Below, in pieces: positions 48,523-60,048 of a stretch of DNA of 64,000 bases. The stretch lies in assembly GCA_030063045.1 (NCBI GenBank), contig JAQSEB010000087.1:558001-622000 (forward strand), given 5' to 3'. Every line of letters begins with the position of its first letter. Position 1 is the stretch's first letter. The translations under genes and the position numbers were made by a program. The notes beneath the pieces were generated by a model, which was given only the letters and a program-made list of their open reading frames with translations, was not told the DNA's origin and did no database searches. This DNA is from Pratylenchus scribneri. Taxonomy: Eukaryota > Nematoda > Chromadorea > Rhabditida > Pratylenchidae.

Positions 48523-48793
48523 TTTTGGGTGCAAAATTTGGCTTTCAAAATTTTTTGACGAAATTAAAATAATTTATTTGAATTAAGAAGAGAAAATGGT
48601 TCTCATCCGATAAAATTAAATAAAAAAAATGCTTTTTTTTTTATTTATCAAAGAGTGATTTAAATTTTGCATTACAAATTGCTGAAAATGTAGAAAAAAA
48701 ATTAACATTAAATGGTCGGACTTTGGACCTATTTACTATTTAAAAATCATCAATCAAATCATTTTCTTTCTCTGCTGTTGCTTAACATTTAGT

Positions 48794-51621
48794 TTAGTCA
48801 TCTTCTTCATCGTAATCCTCGTCCTCATCCTCGTCATTATCATCATATTCATCGTATTCGTCAACCAATTCGGCTATTTGCTCCTTCATCCAATAGAACA
48901 CATCAATTGGGATTGGTCCGTGCAAAATGAGCACTTTAAAATTGCCACACTTTGGCACTGTCTCCATTTGAAAGTCCAATTGTTTGTTGTTCGCGTCAAG
49001 ATGGATTCCCAATTTGTAGTGGAACCGGGGACTTTCGACCGATTGTTGGCAAATCTTGGTCGGCTAAAATAGGGATTGAAATTTGTGAAAAAAAATATAG
49101 ATTTTTTGTGATGGTAATCTATTAAGGGAGATATTTAAAATTGCGATAAGTTTATAACGGTTTAGTGGTTTGCCCAAAATCGACAAACCATATACCATTG
49201 GATAGAGCTCGTCAAGACGCGTCGAATGGTATATAATTTGTCATGGTTTAATTGGTTTTGAACCAAAACCACTTTGATGGTTTAAGTGGTTTAAAACCCT
49301 TAATTTTTTTAATCAAACCAAGATAAAATATATACAAATCGACGCGTCTTGACGAGATTTATCGATTGGGTATAGGGGTTTGGGAGGCTAGAACAAACCG
49401 TTATAAACTTTTCGAATTTTCAATGTTTTTTTTTCGCAAAATTAAATACCATCCATCTATTAATCTGCCCAAAAAAGATTTAATTTACACAAATTTTTCG
49501 CGCCGCATTTTTTGAGGCCAATAAAACTTGGCCAAATCAGACTTCTTTAGGATTCCCTAACCCCTAGTTCTTAGCCCCTATAATCCCATCCTGCTGTAAA
49601 CTTAAACCTGAATGAGCCCTAATACGTAATACCTAGTTATGGCCAAGTATATGGTCCCAAAAATATAATATTTATCGACACCATGGAATTTGAGTAAATT
49701 CTGTTATTTTTTGGGTAAATCTCATTTATTCCTTTTGTGATCGTACCTTATTTTGTCGAAGTGCCTTCACATAATTTTCCGGCCATTCAGCTTCTAAAGT
49801 ATACATTGCACCGAGCAAGCGATTTGCATCCTTTGACAGAGGAATATATGGAAAGTCGTTGTGAATGGCGTTTTGTCCCTCTTCGATAAACTTCTTCAAT
49901 TTGAAATTTTTTTTAATAAAATTATAAAATTTTTTTGCAAATAAAAAAACCTGGGAAATTTTAATGTATTTGCCATTTTCGTTTTGTATCAATTCAATTT
50001 TCATTTCCCGTTGTTTTGGCTCAAAATCGACCGAATAGTCCATTGTTTCGAATTGAAGTGTTATTTCTTCAGGTTTTTGGTAGGCTTTTTCAGCAATTGT
50101 ACGAGGAACCGGTGTGAAATGCGGTTGAACAGCATTACGGCCTTTAATTTAATTCAAATAAAATTTTAACAAAAATTAAATTAGTTTAATGTCTATGTTT
50201 TTATCATTTATATTATTGATATAAAGAAAAGGGGATCCAAACTTTGTCCACCAAATCAAATTTTTATGAATGTAGATAAAAGAGAATAGCCCAATTTGTC
50301 GCCGTTAAATAACTCATCAAATTTTGAACTAATTTTACCGGATAATTTTGCTAACAAATTAAAGAGCAGACTCTTGGCTATTAATGATATTAATTTTATT
50401 TAAATTGGTTCAGAAATGATGAAATTATGCTCCAAAGACAATTGAGAATTCAGATAATCCCTAGTAATATTCGTTTTAAATGATTTTTGAGCATAACTTT
50501 ATCATTTCTGAACCAATTTAAATAAAATAATAACATTGAATAGCGAATAGCCAAAAGTCTGCTCTTCAATTAGATAATGAGTTATTAAATGGCAACAAAT
50601 CGGCCGGCGGCAAATTGGGCAGCGACAAATCGGCTCAGCGAAAAACTGGACGGCGACCAATTGGGGGATATCCAGTTAAAAGGTTAGCAAATTTAAAACC
50701 ATTTTTGTCATTCTATAGCCCTGAATTTGATTGAAAATAGTCACAAAAGTCATGACCAAATAAATTGGCAAAAATAGGCCAAAATCGGGTAGATTTAATT
50801 TTGAGGCCATATAACTCTCTGGCCCGTGGCCAATGATTTTGATCAATATTTTGATATTACTTTACAAAAAGAGCTCAATCCAATGATATAAATTTTATTA
50901 AATTAATTTTTTAATTATTGAATGAACTTTTCTTTTTTTTAAGTTTATATACCCTTAAACATATCGCCCTTTTCAACAACAACGCAGCGCCCCATTTCCG
51001 ATTCCAATTTGTGGATGCCCTTCTTTATCTGTGATAATAAATTAAAATTAATTTTGCTTATTTTTAATAATATTAAATTATTTTTAGGGTAGTATTTAAT
51101 TTGGTGAAAAAAAACATTTTTGTTCCAGACCCCTAAACCTTAAAATCAATTGATAAATCTTGTCTCAAAGGGCATTGAGTGGTTTATATAATTTCTTATG
51201 GTTTGGTTAAAATTAAGGGTATTAGACCATTTAATCCAGCTTAAAGTTTTTGGTATAAAACTAATTTGAATTCGGTTAAACCCAATAGTCAAATCAATAT
51301 CATATGATGCCTATTGACGAGATATATGATTTGAGATATGAATTAGAAGGCTAGGATCAAACATTTAATTTGTTAAACCATCATATTCTTTTCTCCATTT
51401 TCAATTTTTTGCTATTTTCAATGTTTTCTCGTCATTTTCAATATTTCCTTTTTATGAGTTTAATAGGTATTTATCTTATAAACCTCATCGATGATTGAAT
51501 TGATCGAATTTTTGTCGGGAATTTTTTCGCTGAATTTGCGACATGGAAGAATTTGACCAGCTGATGGAAAAGTTGAAATTCGTGTGAAGCCAATTTTCGT
51601 AAGATTGCCAATGCGAATCAT
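48794..51621 (-). CDS. gene B: PUR-like protein with presequence-like N-terminus and acidic tail
   Basis: Five exons join in phase: 51484-51621, 50953-51028, 49951-50141, 49747-49893 and 48794-49063, giving 273 aa. The first 46 residues (MIRIGNLTKIGFTRIS, ILPCRKFSEK) match those of genes A, C and D and have an Arg at -3 of a candidate processing site (RKF|S). Exon 2 begins IKKGIHKLESEMG, also shared. Residues about 110-190 hold a PUR-like repeat: MKIELIQNENGKYIKISQ, then PYIPLSKDANRLLGAM. PUR proteins bind single-stranded DNA or RNA through such strand-strand-helix repeats. The C-terminal module (YKLGIHL...GPIPIDVFYWMKEQ) is shared with A and C. The end is a run of Asp and Glu. The PUR assignment is inference from pattern. 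Confidence 0.8.
49148..49410. mobile_element. TTATAACGG-family MITE (best-preserved copy)
   Basis: Starts AAGTTTATAACGGTTTAG and ends AAACCGTTATAAACTT. The arms contain GAGCTCGTCAAGACGCGTCG and its complement form. It is intronic in gene B, between exons 4 and 5. Confidence 0.9.
50282..50672. mobile_element. GGCGACAAATTGGGC-family MITE, copy 1
   Basis: Inverted arms of about 180 bp: the left begins GAATAGCCCAATTTGTCGCC, and the right has 'ggcgaccaattgggggatatcc' in the complementary sense. The right end contains extra partial repeats of the CGGCGACAAAT motif. Intronic in gene B. Confidence 0.8.
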
Positions 51622-51851
51622 TTTTGTTGCTAGAAATTTCACCTTTACAGCACAAAACAATTTAAATTATAAAAATAAATGAAATATGTAAAAATTGCTT
51701 TCATACGAATAAAAAAGAACGTGAATAATTAATTCATTTAATATTTACCAAAATGATTTTACAAAATTATAAGTCATAAAATAAAATGTAAAAAATAAGA
51801 ATAAATGGCCAGATTTTGGTCCTATTTATCAAATCATTTTCCACTGCTAAT

Positions 51852-54247
51852 TTAATATTCATCCTCATCGAAATCATCCTCATTCTCATCTTCTTCTTCA
51901 TCATCACCGAATTCTTCTTCATATTCTTCAACTATTTGGGCCATTTGTGCCTTCAACCAATAGAACACATCAATTGGGATTGGTCCGCGAAGTTTCCACA
52001 TTTTATTGTGGAAATCTTTGTGTATTGCCTCCATTCGAAAGTCCAATGGTTTGTTCGGACGCAAATGTATTCCCAATTGGTAGTCGCATGCAAAAGTGCC
52101 ATCGATCCATTGTTTGCAATTCATCGTTGCCTTAAATATAAGATTGGAATTTTAGTTTATTTCTAATCAAAATAATCCTTTTATTATTTGGGTAGTATAA
52201 AAATGGCCAAACGGTTGTAACGGTTTAGTACTTTATCCTAGACCCCTAAACATATACATATAACCATCAGAATTAGTCAAGATATGTCGAATAGTATATA
52301 TTTTGTCATGGTTTGATCAAAAATTAAGGATATTAAACTGTGAGAACCGTTTGTCAGTTTTTGGTTTAAAACTCATTAAAAATTGGTTAGATCCAAGTCA
52401 AATCCGTATCAATCAATGCATCTCTATGGGATTTATCGATTGGATATAGGGTTTGAGGGTTTAAAAAAATTTGAACTGTTATCTTTTACAAATTTCTCCA
52501 CCAATATCGGAAACAGCCCAATTTATCGCCGGCCCACTTGACGTGGTCAACTTGTCGCCGTTTTAAAATAACTCGCCAAGCCTAAACCAATTGTAATGTT
52601 TTTAGTATCAAATTGAAGAGCAAATTCTTGGCTATCCAATGATAATAAATTTATTCTAAATGGTTCAAAATTGGTCGAGTTATATCCAAAAAAATGTTCA
52701 AAACGACTTCTTTTTGGAATTTTCCTAATTTTCAATGGTTTTTTTGGGTATAACTCGAACAATTTTGAACCATCCAGAATAAAATTAATATCATTGGATA
52801 GCCAAGAATTTGCTCTTTAATTTGATACCAAAAACAATAAAATTGGTTTAGGCCTTGGCGAGTTATTACGGTCAAGTTTACCACGTCAGTTGGCCGGCGA
52901 CAAGTTGGGGCGTATCCCCAAATTCAATACTTTTTTGTTATTTTAAATATTTTTCTTTATTTTTTGACTCATACTTTATTATGTCGAAGTGCCTTTGCAT
53001 AATTTTCCGGCCATTTAAATTCTAAAAGTTGCATAGCATCGAGCACGCGATAGGCATCCCGCATACTAAGCATTCTGAGATTAGGATACCAAATGTTGTC
53101 ATCCTCTTCTTCGTTCTTCAAATTTAAAAAATAAAATTTTTGGTACTTGTGCAGTTTGTATCCTATTTTTTGGAAAGTGCTTGGTCCCCCCTATGGTTTG
53201 TCATAATTCGGGTCAGTGTCAATCAGAGTTGGGTTAGGGATAGAGTGGGGTAAGAATCATCTTACTTGTATCCTAAACCCAAACCCTAACCCAAACCCTG
53301 AAACCATAGGGGGACCAAGCACTTTCCAAAAAATAGGATACAAACTGCACAAGTACCAAATTTTTAAATGTAAAAAACCTGAAAGATATGAATCGATTTG
53401 TTGCCATTTTCGTCTTGTTTCAATTTAATTTTCATCATCCGTAGGTTTGGCTCTTCATCGACCCTATAATCCATTGTACTGATGCGAAGTGTTTTGTAAT
53501 GTGGTTTCCAATCGAGAGGAACTTTAATTTAATTCAAATATAATTTATCAAAAATAATTTTATGCTTCCTCGGTAATTTTTGGTAGAAAAACTAATACCC
53601 GAATATACAGAATAGGATTTACGCATCAAACCAATAACCAATATTCCTTAATAGTTTTTAATTATAGTTTGCGCATTTTTATAGTCAATTGACTAAGCTA
53701 ATAAGGAAAAGTATCAGTCGAATTAAAATTACGTGGACAGTTCTAAATTATTTTGGCTGATAATGCCAACTATGAATGATGGTCTCTTTGTCCCCATTTT
53801 ATGTAATTCCTTTGTAAATCCGATGCTAATATTTTATAAAACATTGGGAAATGTTAACTTTTGCCACTTTTTAAATATTTGTTTAAAATAAAAATATTAC
53901 AAACCGTTCTTATTCTTATAGTCTTTTTCGGCCACAATGCTGCGCCCCATTTCCGATTTCAATTTGTTGACGCCATGCTTTATCTATTATGTTTAATTTA
54001 AATATTGCTTCTTTAATTTATTATGTTTAATTTAAATATTGCTTCTAATTTTTATTTTTATCCAATTTATTAAAAGTTAAATATTTATATTATAAACCTC
54101 ATCGATGATTGAATTGATGGAATTTTTGTCGGGAATTTTATCGCTGAATTTGCGATTCGAAAGAATTTGACCAGCTGCGGCCGGAACTATTGGAATTCGT
54201 GAGAAAAAACCAATTTTCGTAAGATTGCCAATGCCAAGGCGTATCAT
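51852..54247 (-). CDS. gene C: PUR-like paralogue of gene B
   Basis: Five exons join in phase: 54098-54247, 53905-53983, 53379-53521, 52975-53115 and 51852-52130, giving 263 aa. The exon layout is identical to gene B, so they are tandem duplicates. The N-terminus MIRLGIGNLTKIGFFSRI is four residues longer and keeps NRKFSDK at the candidate processing site. Exon 2 starts IKHGVNKLKSEMG. The PUR-like part reads MKIKLKQDENGNKSIHIFQ, then LRMLSMRDAYRVLDAMQLLE and WPENYAKAL. The C-terminal module (YQLGIHLRPNKPLDF, GPIPIDVFYWLKAQMAQIV) is followed by an acidic tail. It faces gene D head-to-head across 1.05 kb. MITEs fill two introns. Confidence 0.8.
52211..52490. mobile_element. diverged TTATAACGG-family MITE
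   Basis: Left arm GTTGTAACGGTTTAGTAC, right arm near TTTGAACTGTTAT, interior with GGTTTGATCAAAAATTAAGG. Intronic in gene C; boundaries approximate. Confidence 0.65.
52508..52915. mobile_element. GGCGACAAATTGGGC-family MITE, copy 2
   Basis: About 408-bp near-palindrome. The left end GGAAACAGCCCAATTTATCG corresponds to the complement of the right end, CGACAAGTTGGGGCGTATCC. Arms are roughly 190 bp. A target duplication could not be assigned. Intronic in gene C. Confidence 0.85.
53142..53357. mobile_element. GGTAC-family MITE, copy 3
   Basis: 216 bp with inverted arms GGTACTTGTGCAGTTTGTAT/complement and a perfect 8-bp target duplication AAATTTTT (53134-53141 and 53358-53365). It lies 21 bp past the donor of exon 3 of gene C. 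Confidence 0.95.
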
Positions 54248-55294
54248 TTTTGTCAGCCAAGTTCGACTTTTAAAATCAAAAAATTTTATTGTCTAAAAAT
54301 GACTCAAAATACTTATGGACAAAAAGTACCCGATTCTATGGAAACGCATTGGCGCGTTTTGAAAATAGTACATTTATGCGCGTTTTGAAAATAGTACATT
54401 TATAATTTCATTTTAATCTAATAAATCAGAAACCGGTTTTAGACCCTACAAACCTTATATCATTTTATAGATTTCATCGAGCTGCGTCGATTGGTATATA
54501 ATTTGTCATGGTTTATTCAAAATTAAAGGGTATTAAACCGTTTAAACCATAATTCCAGTTTTTGGTTTTAAACTCTTTAATTTTGGGCCAAAATTCGAAA
54601 TTTTATATACCATTCGATGCGCCTTGACGAGATCTACAAAATGGTATAAGGTTTGTAGGGTCTAAAACTGGTTTTTAATTTATTAGATTAAAATGAAATT
54701 ATAAATGTAAATGTACTATTTTCAAAACGCGCATAAATGTACTTTTTTCAAAACGCGACTCAACCGACAAAAAAAGCACCCACCCAAACATAAATTGAGA
54801 GAGTGGGAAAAGAAAATGTTCCACACAAACACAATCGATTTGGCGCTTGCTCACCTCTTTTACCCCCAAATCTCCACACGCAACAATTTTTGTTTATTGG
54901 GTCTAGGCGAACAGAACAATCGGTTTTCATCACTGCTATTGGACAAATATTTTGACCATAGCTCAATTATCAAACCGGGAAAGCGATATAGCATTTGAAA
55001 GCTCATAAGCAGATATTGTCTTAACAAATTACCCTGGAATCACAATGGAGCTTTTTCCCGCCGCGGATTGTAAAAAATGTATTCATTCACAGTGAAGCGG
55101 GAAACCCTACCTTAGGTGTTAAAGCTATATAAAAATATCTAAAATCTAGGAAATTAGGAAAGCACAAAGCCATCTGCAGAAAAGTTATGCAAATGCAGAT
55201 TTTATTTCTTCCACATAAAACTGGTTTAAATATTAAAATAATTTTTACATGTAATTTACAGTGCAGAAAAAATTTAAAATTTTCTCGAATAAAA
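54248..55294. promoter_or_regulatory. divergent promoter region between genes C and D
   Basis: The two genes start on opposite strands 1.05 kb apart. About 400 bp of the interval (54350-54765) is a composite palindromic element: outer arms GCGCGTTTTGAAAATAGTAC repeated twice, then an ACCGGTTTTAGACC-family MITE core at 54422-54690. No specific regulatory motif was identified. Confidence 0.45.
54350..54765. mobile_element. composite MITE with GCGCGTTTTGAAAATAG outer arms
   Basis: The outer arm is duplicated on the left (two copies of GCGCGTTTTGAAAATAGTAC) and mirrored on the right ('gtactattttcaaaacgcgc' and a decayed second copy). The core is an ACCGGTTTTAGACC-family palindrome. Confidence 0.82.
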
Positions 55295-58200
55295 ATGATT
55301 TGCATTGGCTGCATTTCCAAAATTGGCTTCTATCGGATTTCAGCACTTCCAGCAATCGGGCAAATTATTTTGTTTCGTCAATATGGCGAAAAAAGCTCTG
55401 ACAAAAACCCAATCAATTCAATCATCGAAGAGGTTAATTAATTTGATACTAAATTAAAAAATGAATATTTAAATATAATTTTTTCAGATAAAGAACAACG
55501 TCCATAAATTGGAATCACATAATGAAAAACAACAAAATTTGTCCGCTTTACGAAATGGAATTCACAATAGACAAAAAGGCTCAATTGAAGAAATTGAAGA
55601 ACGGATCAATGAAAAGTATAAAGGTTTTTAATTAATGAATAATTATAAAATAAATGAACAAAAAATATAAAGGTTCAATGGAAAAAATGAAGAAAGAAAT
55701 GGACGAAAAGCACAAAGGACTAATTGAAGAATTCAAAGGAATGGAACAAGCGTATAAAAGCCGAATTGAACATTTGAAATTTGTGGACCTAACGTATAAA
55801 AGTCTGATCAAAGATATCGAAGAGTTGGAAAAAAGAATGGAACAAAAGCCCGAAGTCTCAATTGAATCAATGAAAAATGGAATGGAAGAAAAAATCGAAA
55901 GTTTAATTGAACAATTGGGCAAACAACGAATGGTCTTAAGAGAAAAAGGCTTGCCTGGATTATGGGAAAAACCAATTGACGAAAAGCAAAAAGGTTTGAT
56001 TTTGGGGATCAAATATTTTATGACTAAATATTTTTTATTGACAAATTAGTTTTTTGTTTTAAATTTTATTGCTTGATCCTAAATCTATAAACCTTAACCC
56101 ATTTTATAAAGCTCATCGAGACGCGTCGATTGATGTATAGTTTGTTGGGGTTTGGTTCAAAATTAAAAGAGTTATAAACCAAAAATTAAAATAGGGTTTG
56201 ATCGGTTTAATACTTTGAATTATGGCCAAACCTAGTCAAATTATACATCAATCCACTCGTCTAGATGACTTCTATAAAATGGGTTTAAGTTTTATGTGTC
56301 TAGGATCAATCATTGAAAAGTTATATTCAAAAAACTGAAAAAAATTAGCACCCTTTATTCACATTCCTCACAGATTTGAATGCTTCGCAAAATGGAATGG
56401 GCGACCAAAAGCATAAAGGACTAAATGAACAAGACCAAATTGAGCAATTGAAAAAACAAATGGACGAAAAATACAAAGAACTAATTGAACAATTGAAAGA
56501 AATGGACAAAAAATATACTGATGAATTGAATTCAGTAAAAGTAAGTAAATTTACTTTACAGTTATGTGGGTTGGGCTAGTTAATTCGGGAATCTCGATTT
56601 CTAGGCATCATACCGACTCGAGAGTAGGTTCATTCGACTCCGCATGCTCGATTTATTATATGAAATTTCAATCTCAGACCGGTTTAGGTTTAGGGGCTAG
56701 GTTTAGGGTTATGGGGTCGGAACAGACCATTGGTAGACGTCGAGCTTGACAGTCAAAGTTGACATTTACCTTGACCATGACGTCAAAGTCAGGTCAAATT
56801 GGGAAATCCTGGGTCAAGGTCAAGTCAAGTTAAAAAATCCTAGGTCTACCAATGTCTGGTTCGGAGCATGGGATTAGGTGTCAAGGCTAGGGTACTGGTC
56901 ACAAATTGAAATTTCATATAGTAAATCGACCATGTCGAGTCGAATGAAGCTACTCCCGAGTCTGTTTGATGCCTAGAAACCGTAATTCCTAAAATTAGCT
57001 AGCCCAAACCCCTAGCTACTTCCCGGGAATTAGCTATTTCCTAGAATTATCTGTAACATATATTTAATAAAAATTAATCGATGTAGTATAGCAATAAAAA
57101 ATAATTTTATTTCAATGAATTTTTTGTAGGCCGCCTCTCTGTTGTGTTTGCTCATTGCACTCGGCTTGGGCTTTGCCATCTATGGCTTAAATAAACAATT
57201 GAAAGAATTACAAAAATTGACTGCATCTCAGCAATTGGAGGCAGCCATAAGCAATTTTGCTGTTATGAAAATTAATTCATGGACTAAGCAACATTGCCAT
57301 CCGGAATTGGTTGTTGACAAAGATCGACTCACATTGACGCATACTGGCACAAAAAATAGTAAAAAAATAAAAAAAACGTTAATATTTTTTACCAAAAAAC
57401 AATTTTTGACTTCTAATAAATCAGAAACCGGTTTTAGAACCAATAAACCTTATACCATTTTGTAGATCTCATCGAGACGCATCAAATGGTTTATAAAAAA
57501 TGTCAAGTTTTGTTCCAAAAATAAGAGTTAAACCGTTTAAACCATATTTCTGGTTTTGGTTTAACTCTAATTTTCGGCCAACCTGACATTTTATATATCA
57601 TTTGATTCTACAAATAGGTATACGGTTTGTAGGGTCTAAAACCGGTATCTAATTTTTTAAAAGTCAAAAATTGTTTTTCTTTGTAGAAAGCATTTTTGTT
57701 GGTAAAAATTCTTTTAAAAAATATAACCTTTAAGGACCCATTACGGCACGTGCTGCACTTCCACTTCCACTCCCAAAACTGTCTTCTTTAAGCTCATCAG
57801 CTGATGTATATCAAATTGTTGGCTATTTTGAGATAAAAATTCTGAAAAATGGGTCAGTCAAAAATTTCATTTTTGTTGTGTAAAATCACTGCTAAAATAA
57901 TTTTAAAAAAATTTTAAAGGAGAAGAATTTTTGGTTCTTTTAGAGTTTCTCCTCCAATTAACAATTATGAGTCCAATGAAAAATTATTCGTCCCATAATA
58001 TTTTATACGTAAAACTTAAACCCTAGCATCTAGCATGCCCTAAATCCATCTTTCACCCAGCCTACCCTATCTCAGTTTAGATTAGTTTTGGATTATGTTT
58101 ATGTTAGGCTAGCAAGAAGAGTTTAAGTTAGGATAGGGCTAGGTTTAGGGCAAAATAAATACTTTTATAATGGAATTCATAAAAATATTATTGGACGCAT

Positions 58201-59481
58201 AAAATTGTTGGGATTCTAAAAATATTTTGGAACTCAAACTCATAAATTTTCATAGGACTCATAATTATTGATCGGGCATCGTAGTCATAATTGATGATAG
58301 GAAGCAGGGATTGTAAAAGAACAGAATTTTTCTATTAAATTTATATATGATTTTTAGAATTTCTTTGCAAATTTTTTAAAATTTATCATCAATGAATCGA
58401 TCATTTTAATTCACATTCACAGTTCGGATGTAATAATCGGCTTTTGTGACATGGCATATCCCTCGGATAAACAATTGGGTACTCGCAAAAACTCAATCGG
58501 CCTGACGCCTGCGGGGGTTCAAATTGGAGGATATTCGACCAATTTCGACAATGCTTTCAAAACATTCAATGAAGGCGATTTGATTGGCATTTATCTGATT
58601 TCGATGGCGGGTCATTTGATGTGCTATGCCAAATGCAATGGAACATTATTTGGTCAGTATGAAAACATGTTCAGAAAGTGTTCTTGGCTCTTTTAGTTTT
58701 TATAAAAATTCCTAAACGGACCTAATCAGCCAGCAGGGTTGTATTATGCACGAAAAAGAACTAAAATATGCAAGAAAATATGCAATTTTTCTATTATTAT
58801 TTTTATTATATTTTTGAAGAACAATTTTTGACAAAAAAAAAAATACGAAATTGCAATAAATATACAAATTAAAATCGGCCTTAAAACATTCCAAAAATCA
58901 TAAAAAATTTTATTTATTTACACTAAACCCATATAGAGTATTGGCAAAAAATATGCATTTGCATATAAATCCATTCCCCTACAAATAAAAAGGTTTTTTC
59001 TCATAGAAAATTCAATTTTTCCCTTAAATATTTATAAATTATGAAAAAAAATAATGAATATTCTTTTAAAAATGTTTTTGGGTTGAAATTTTTGTTCCTT
59101 TTTATAGAAAAGAATTCTGAATAAATTTGAAAAAAATTAATTTTTTACTTACCTATCTGCGCTCATTTTTTCATAAAATTTAATCCATAACAAAAAATTT
59201 TTAAAAATTTAAAAATTTTCAAATAAATAATAAAAAAAATAATTAATCTTGTAAAAATTGGCATTGCTGAAATATTGAAAAATGTTGAGTTCATCAATTT
59301 TCCGTTTTAGCCATAATTTTTTATTCAAAAATTAAATATAAAAAAATAAATTTAAGGAATGACTATGTTGCCTTCCTATTTTGCCAATCTCTACCTGTTT
59401 CCGGCAGTTAGTCTATGCTCGAAAGGCACTTCCATCAAAGCAAATTTTGGCCTGGAGCATTTTGATATAATGAAGAAGTAA
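55295..59481 (+). CDS. gene D: coiled-coil, membrane-anchored SPRY-domain protein
   Basis: Eight exons join in phase: 55295-55432, 55488-55623, 55673-55993, 56374-56540, 57130-57358, 57735-57852, 58423-58652 and 59357-59481, giving 487 aa. Exon 1 matches that of genes A-C in length and sequence (MICIGCISKIGFYRIS, FRQYGEK, NPINSIIEE). Residues 47 to about 255 are a highly charged coiled coil with recurring K-Y/H-K-G motifs at exon joints. One membrane helix follows (AASLLCLLIALGLGFAIYGL, about 255-275). The rest is a SPRY/B30.2 domain: SWTKQHCHPELVVD, YFEIKIL, DVIIGFCDMAYP, GVQIGGYSTNF and the closing NLYLFPAVSLCS...IKANFG. SPRY domains mediate protein binding and are expanded as SPRYSEC effectors in cyst nematodes. 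Here there is no signal peptide. Confidence 0.85.
56560..57012. repeat. about 450-bp inverted-repeat element
   Basis: The left arm (GGGTTGGGCTAGTTAATTCG, GACTCGAGAGTAGGTTCATT, 'tatatgaaatttcaatctcagacc') is mirrored on the right ('gaaatttcatatagtaaatcgacc', 'gagtcgaatgaagctac', 'gctagcccaaacccc'). The centre contains repeated GTCAAGGTCAAGTCAAG motifs. Intronic in gene D. Confidence 0.8.
57417..57650. mobile_element. ACCGGTTTTAGACC-family MITE
   Basis: Starts AAATCAGAAACCGGTTTTAG and ends near TCTAAAACCGGTATC. The interior includes GATCTCATCGAGACGCATC. Intronic in gene D. Confidence 0.8.
57955..58275. repeat. inverted-repeat element with CCCTAACCT-like arms
   Basis: The left part (CAATTATGAGTCCAATGAAA, 'ttaaaccctagcatctag') is roughly mirrored by the right ('gttaggatagggctaggtttaggg', 'ggactcataattattg'). 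Intronic in gene D; limits approximate. Confidence 0.55.
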
Positions 59482-59708
59482 TAATGAATTTTTGAAACAA
59501 ATTTTGAAGATCTTATATGTTCGATTTTATTAGGAAATTGCCCTATATTCATGTATTCATTTAATATTTAATTGCTTTTTGAAAATGCATGGAAAAAGAA
59601 AAATTTTAATTAGAGAGCGGACGGAAAGGAATCCAACCCGAAAATTTTTTGAATTTTCCGGAAGCGGGAATTCCCGATCCGACTCAAAAACTTCGTGAAT
59701 TGGTGACA

Positions 59709-60023
59709 TCAAGGTCGGAAATATTGATTTTTCTTAATCGCAAATTCATCAAAAAAGCTTATATGTGTACACAAATTTTTTATTATTCTATTATTTCCTT
59801 CATCCATGTTTGTCGTTCCTCTTTTTAAATAACTTTCTTTAAGGCAAAGTTTAATCCTGCTGAATTGTATTTTCTCACCATTATATCGAAAATTTTTCAA
59901 ATTATCTATAAAACTTTTGTACCTTTTGGATTTCATATTCTCCGATAAAATACTATTTGGAATTTGAAGTTCTTTTGCAAGTTTAATTAAGTCTTGAATA
60001 TTTAAACGTGAGCCATTTACCAA
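59709..60023 (-). CDS. hypothetical ORF, 104 codons
   Basis: Unbroken single-exon ORF of mixed, lysine-rich composition (begins MVNGSRLNIQDLIKLAKE, ends KKNQYFRP). No signal peptide, membrane helix or family motif was recognised. The start codon is 26 bp from a MITE. It could be a transposase fragment or a chance ORF; support is weak. Confidence 0.25.
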   Translation of the reverse strand: MVNGSRLNIQDLIKLAKELQIPNSILSENMKSKRYKSFIDNLKNFRYNGEKIQFSRIKLCLKESYLKRGTTNMDEGNNRIIKNLCTHISFFDEFAIKKNQYFRP

Positions 60024-60048
60024 TTTGGTGAAATGTTATCTTCAAATT

